From Agromyces mediolanus (GTDB lineage: Bacteria > Actinomycetota > Actinomycetes > Actinomycetales > Microbacteriaceae), in NCBI RefSeq assembly GCF_014648575.1, contig NZ_BMRJ01000002.1, positions 499,697 to 563,696 of the forward strand: a stretch of 64,000 bases of DNA. Reading direction: 5' to 3'. The position numbers were made by a program, and so were the translations under genes. How positions within the stretch are numbered: the first letter of the stretch is position 1; every line of letters begins with the position of its first letter. Positions 61,462 to 64,000 of the stretch are shown one piece after another. Under the pieces are notes generated by a model. That model did no database searches. It had not been told where the DNA came from and worked only from the letters and a program-made list of their open reading frames with translations.

Positions 61462-62072
61462 CCCGGATCGAGAACGCCGAGTTCGCCGAGCTGCTCGGAG
61501 GTGCGCCCGTGATGGCGATCTTCCGCGGGCTCGGCGCGCGCCGCAGCCTGGAGCTCGCGGAGCGCGCCTGGGAGCTCGGCATCGACGCGGTCGAACTGCC
61601 GATCCAGGCCGCCGAGGACGTCGAGGCCCTGCGCCTCGTCGCCGACGCGGCGCGGAGCAACGGTCGCGTCGTCGGCGCCGGCACGGTCGTCAGCACCGAG
61701 CAGGTCGGCCTCGCCGCCCGCGCGGGCGCCGCGTTCACCGTGAGCCCCGGCTTCGACGAGGCGGTGGTGCGGGCCTCGGCGGCGGCCGGGCTGCCGCCCC
61801 TGCCTGGCGTCGCGACGGCCACCGAGGTGCAGCGGGCCGCGGCGCTCGGGCTCAGCTGGCTGAAGGCCTTCCCCGCCGCCTCGCTCGGGCCGGGCTGGTT
61901 CCGGGCGATGCGCGGCCCGTTCCCCGAGGTGCGCTTCGTCGCGACGGGCGGCCTCGACGCCGGCAACGCCGGGGACTTCCTCGCCGCCGGGGTGCGTTCG
62001 GTGGCGGTCGGCTCGGCGCTCGAGGACGAGACGCAGCTGCCCCGGCTCGCCGAGCTGCTGCGACGGGGCTGA
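61458..62072 (+). CDS. eda: KDPG aldolase
   Basis: A 204-residue class I aldolase that cleaves 2-keto-3-deoxy-6-phosphogluconate to pyruvate and glyceraldehyde 3-phosphate. The Schiff-base is Lys136 (WLKAFPA) and the catalytic base is Glu46 (AVELPIQ); GAGTV near residue 73 is intact. KHG and 6-phosphogalactonate aldolases have the same fold, but the kinase partner supports KDPG. Confidence 0.93.
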   Translation: MTRIENAEFAELLGGAPVMAIFRGLGARRSLELAERAWELGIDAVELPIQAAEDVEALRLVADAARSNGRVVGAGTVVSTEQVGLAARAGAAFTVSPGFDEAVVRASAAAGLPPLPGVATATEVQRAAALGLSWLKAFPAASLGPGWFRAMRGPFPEVRFVATGGLDAGNAGDFLAAGVRSVAVGSALEDETQLPRLAELLRRG

Positions 62073-62092
62073 CAGCGCCGGCCCAAGGCTGG

Positions 62093-62098
62093 CAGGAT
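62093..62098 (+). promoter_or_regulatory. -10-like CAGGAT, leaderless start
   Basis: CAGGAT ends six bases before the ATG at 62105; no Shine-Dalgarno. Confidence 0.4.
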
Positions 62099-62104
62099 GC
62101 CGCC

Positions 62105-62464
62105 ATGGGAACCGTCACCGACTACCTCGACGAGCGCAGCGGGCCCGAGCGGGCCGCGCTCGAACGGGTCATCCGCATCGCGCGCGAGCTCGCGCCGGAC
62201 GCGAGCGAGGGCGAGAGCTACGGCATGCCCGCCCTGCTGCACCGGGGCAAGGGGCTCGTCTCGGCGATGCAGGCGAAGCACCACCTCGGCTTCTACCCGT
62301 TCAGCGGGACGGTGCTCGAGGGCTTCGCTGACGAGCTCGCGGGCTTCGCCTGGTCGAAGGGCACCGTGCAGTTCAGCGCCGAGCACCAGCTGCCCGACGA
62401 ACTGCTGCGCCGCATCCTGCGCGCCCGCATCGCCGAGATCGACGCACGGCTCGACCGGCGCTGA
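62105..62464 (+). CDS. DUF1801 family protein
   Basis: A 119-residue YdhG/DUF1801-type protein (VTDYLDERSGPERAALERVI, SYGMPALLHRGKGLVSAMQAKHHLGFYPFSG). Members are small helix-sheet proteins of unknown biochemistry. It stands alone with its own -10 and is followed by a strong terminator. Confidence 0.82.
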   Translation: MGTVTDYLDERSGPERAALERVIRIARELAPDASEGESYGMPALLHRGKGLVSAMQAKHHLGFYPFSGTVLEGFADELAGFAWSKGTVQFSAEHQLPDELLRRILRARIAEIDARLDRR

Positions 62465-62483
62465 GCCGGGGCCCAGCCGCGGA

Positions 62484-62525
62484 GACGGCGGATGCCGCAG
62501 GCCTGCGCCTGCGGCATCCGCCGTC
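62484..62525. terminator. strong bidirectional terminator
   Basis: A perfect 18-bp stem (GACGGCGGATGCCGCAGG and its complement) with a six-base loop, between the DUF1801 gene and the convergent aldehyde dehydrogenase gene. It contains an inverted pair of GGATGCC. Confidence 0.85.
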
Positions 62526-62538
62526 GTGATCGGCCGGA

Positions 62539-63903
62539 TCAGCCGAGGCGGATCATCTTCTTGTTGACGAACTCGTCGGCGCCGAAGCGGCCGAGCTCGC
62601 GGCCCGAGCCCGAGCGCTTGATGCCGCCGAAGGGCAGCTCGGCGCCGTCGGCGCCGACGACGTTCACGAAGACCATGCCGGCCTCGATCTTGTCGGCGAC
62701 GCGGAGGGCCTGCTCGCGGTCGGTGGTGAAGACGTAGGAGCCGAGACCGAACGGGGTGTCGTTCGCGAGCTCGACGGCGGCGTCCTCGTCGGCGACCTTG
62801 AACACCTGCGCGACCGGGCCGAAGAACTCCTCGTGGAAGGCGTCCGAGCCGGGCTTCACGTCGGTGAGGATCGTGGCCGAGTAGTAGTTGTCGCTGCGGG
62901 TGCCGCCCGAGTGCAGGGTGGCGCCCTGGGCGACGGCGCGGTCGACCTGCTCCTGCAGGGTGTCGGCGGCCTTCGCCGAGGACAGCGGGCCGAGGGCGGT
63001 GCCGTCCTTGGCCGGGTCGCCCTCCTCGACGGCGTTCATCGCGGCGGTGAACTTCTCGAGGAAGGGCTCGTAGAGCTCATCGGCGACGATGAAGCGCTTG
63101 GCCGCGTTGCAGGCCTGGCCGTTGTTGTCGACGCGGGCCATGACGGCCGCCTCGACGGTCGCGTCGAGGTCGTCGGTCGAGAGCAGGATGAAGGGGTCGG
63201 ATCCGCCGAGCTCGAGCACGACCTTCTTCAGGTAGCGGCCGGCGATCTCGGCGACCTTCGCACCGGCGCGCTCCGAGCCGGTGAGCGAGACGCCCTGCAC
63301 GCGCGGGTCGGCGATGACGGTCTCGATCTGCGCGTGCGAGGCGTAGATGTTGACGTAGGCGCCCTCGGGGAAGCCGGCGTCGAGGAAGATGCGCTCGATC
63401 GCGGCGGCCGACTCGGGGCACTGCTCGGCGTGCTTCAGCAGGATGGTGTTGCCGATGATGAGGTTCGGGCCGGCGAAGCGGGCGACCTGGTAGTACGGGA
63501 AGTTCCACGGCATGATGCCGAGCAGCGGCCCGAGCGAGGAGCGGCGGATGAGCGCCGAGCCCTCGCCCGCGAGCAGCTCGATCTCCTCGTCGGCGAGGAG
63601 CGACTCCGCGTTGTCGGCGTAGTACTCGTAGATCGCGGCCGAGAACTCGACCTCGCCGACGGCCTGCTCGCGGGGCTTGCCCATCTCGCGGACGATGATG
63701 TCGGCGAGCTCGTCGATGCGCTCGGTGTGCAGCTCGGCGACGCGGCGGACGAGGGCGGCGCGCTCGGCGACGGTGGAGTTCTTCGACCAGCCGCGGTGCG
63801 CCTCGGTGGCCTTGGCGATCGCGGCCTGCAGCGCCTCGTCGGTGATCGTGTCGTAGCTCTTGACGACCTCGCCGGTGGCGGGGTTGGTCACGGCATAGGG
63901 CAT
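62539..63903 (-). CDS. aldehyde dehydrogenase, succinate-semialdehyde type
   Basis: A 454-residue NAD(P)-dependent aldehyde dehydrogenase close to the Sad/GabD2 branch. MPWNFPYYQVARF, VLELGGSDPFILL (general base) and NNGQACNAAKRF (nucleophile Cys265) are in place, with GGIKRSGSGRELG at the end. ATG 63903 is preferred to 63930 because GAAGGAGAA lies four bases before it. It is a second candidate for succinate semialdehyde besides 23210. The 22-bp element upstream links it to the APC permease gene. Confidence 0.88.
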   Translation of the reverse strand: MPYAVTNPATGEVVKSYDTITDEALQAAIAKATEAHRGWSKNSTVAERAALVRRVAELHTERIDELADIIVREMGKPREQAVGEVEFSAAIYEYYADNAESLLADEEIELLAGEGSALIRRSSLGPLLGIMPWNFPYYQVARFAGPNLIIGNTILLKHAEQCPESAAAIERIFLDAGFPEGAYVNIYASHAQIETVIADPRVQGVSLTGSERAGAKVAEIAGRYLKKVVLELGGSDPFILLSTDDLDATVEAAVMARVDNNGQACNAAKRFIVADELYEPFLEKFTAAMNAVEEGDPAKDGTALGPLSSAKAADTLQEQVDRAVAQGATLHSGGTRSDNYYSATILTDVKPGSDAFHEEFFGPVAQVFKVADEDAAVELANDTPFGLGSYVFTTDREQALRVADKIEAGMVFVNVVGADGAELPFGGIKRSGSGRELGRFGADEFVNKKMIRLG

Positions 63904-63969
63904 GGGGTTCTCCTTCTCGGGTGCACGCACGCCAGAGTCCGTCTGCCGCGGTGCATACGCTCGTCCTTC

Positions 63970-63991
63970 AAAGATATAGCAGCGGATGATT
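63970..63991 (-). promoter_or_regulatory. 22-bp AT-rich element, copy 2
   Basis: On the plus strand it begins AAAGATATAG and ends CGGATGATT, three mismatches from copy 1 at 56366. It lies 67 bases before the aldehyde dehydrogenase start; the rest of the promoter is at or beyond the window edge. Confidence 0.6.
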
Positions 63992-64000
63992 GATCTGGGC

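Noticed and set aside
1-64000. CRISPR arrays, prophage, transposases, rRNA
   Set aside because: No spaced direct repeats, phage structural genes, transposase motifs or rRNA sequence were seen.

Overview
The window is about 72% GC, with codons ending almost always in G or C, many GTG starts, short gaps and many genes whose stop and start codons overlap. Its housekeeping block reads HadA-HadB-murB ... aspC-dgt-tRNA-Trp-secE-nusG-rplK-rplA. This points to a high-GC Actinomycetota chromosome, most likely Micrococcales and perhaps Microbacteriaceae. I see no rRNA, prophage, IS transposase or CRISPR array.

Layout. 58-1431: a GH1 beta-glucosidase. 1470-11636 (minus): a PucR-type regulator below a ten-gene operon for 3-hydroxyanthranilate meta-cleavage (kynureninase, 3-hydroxyanthranilate dioxygenase, ACMS decarboxylase, aminomuconate semialdehyde dehydrogenase, RidA-type deaminase, decarboxylase, hydratase, aldolase, acylating acetaldehyde dehydrogenase). 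It ends in pyruvate and acetyl-CoA, and a LysR gene (11719) diverges from it. 12805-20298: an LVIVD-repeat protein, a SnoaL-like protein and a double-DUF427 protein, followed by an ABC importer (ATPase, lipoprotein, fused permease); its substrate is unknown. 20477-28641: a putrescine/GABA operon (gabT, glutamate dehydrogenase, gabD, putrescine oxidase-like, universal stress protein, APC permease). 28720-32406: an amidohydrolase and MFS pair diverging from a TetR gene.

32509-54572 is the more conserved part. It holds a DUF937 protein, the dehydratase pair with murB, an envelope-stress module (PspC protein, PspC-histidine kinase and response regulator), ppc, a second two-component system with an ABC-2 exporter, lysE/lysG, an aminotransferase, dgt, tRNA-Trp and the secE-nusG-rplK-rplA group. 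54756-63903 holds a minus-strand operon (APC permease, RidA, IclR, D-aminoacylase-like, fold-III PLP enzyme), a divergent KDG kinase/KDPG aldolase pair, a DUF1801 protein and a succinate-semialdehyde dehydrogenase-like gene.

How they work together. The window is rich in catabolic modules that feed central metabolism. The kynurenine-type operon gives pyruvate and acetyl-CoA. The GABA operon gives succinate, with glutamate dehydrogenase recycling the 2-oxoglutarate used by GabT. The last cluster could turn N-acetyl-D-glucosaminate (oxidised chitin ends) into KDG and then KDPG. Two regulatory signals repeat between loci: paired TGTAC(A) elements 31 bp apart before both the PucR gene and gabT, and a 22-bp AT-rich element before the APC permease (56267) and the aldehyde dehydrogenase (63903). 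At least fifteen genes look leaderless, with a -10 hexamer 6-8 bases before the start codon.
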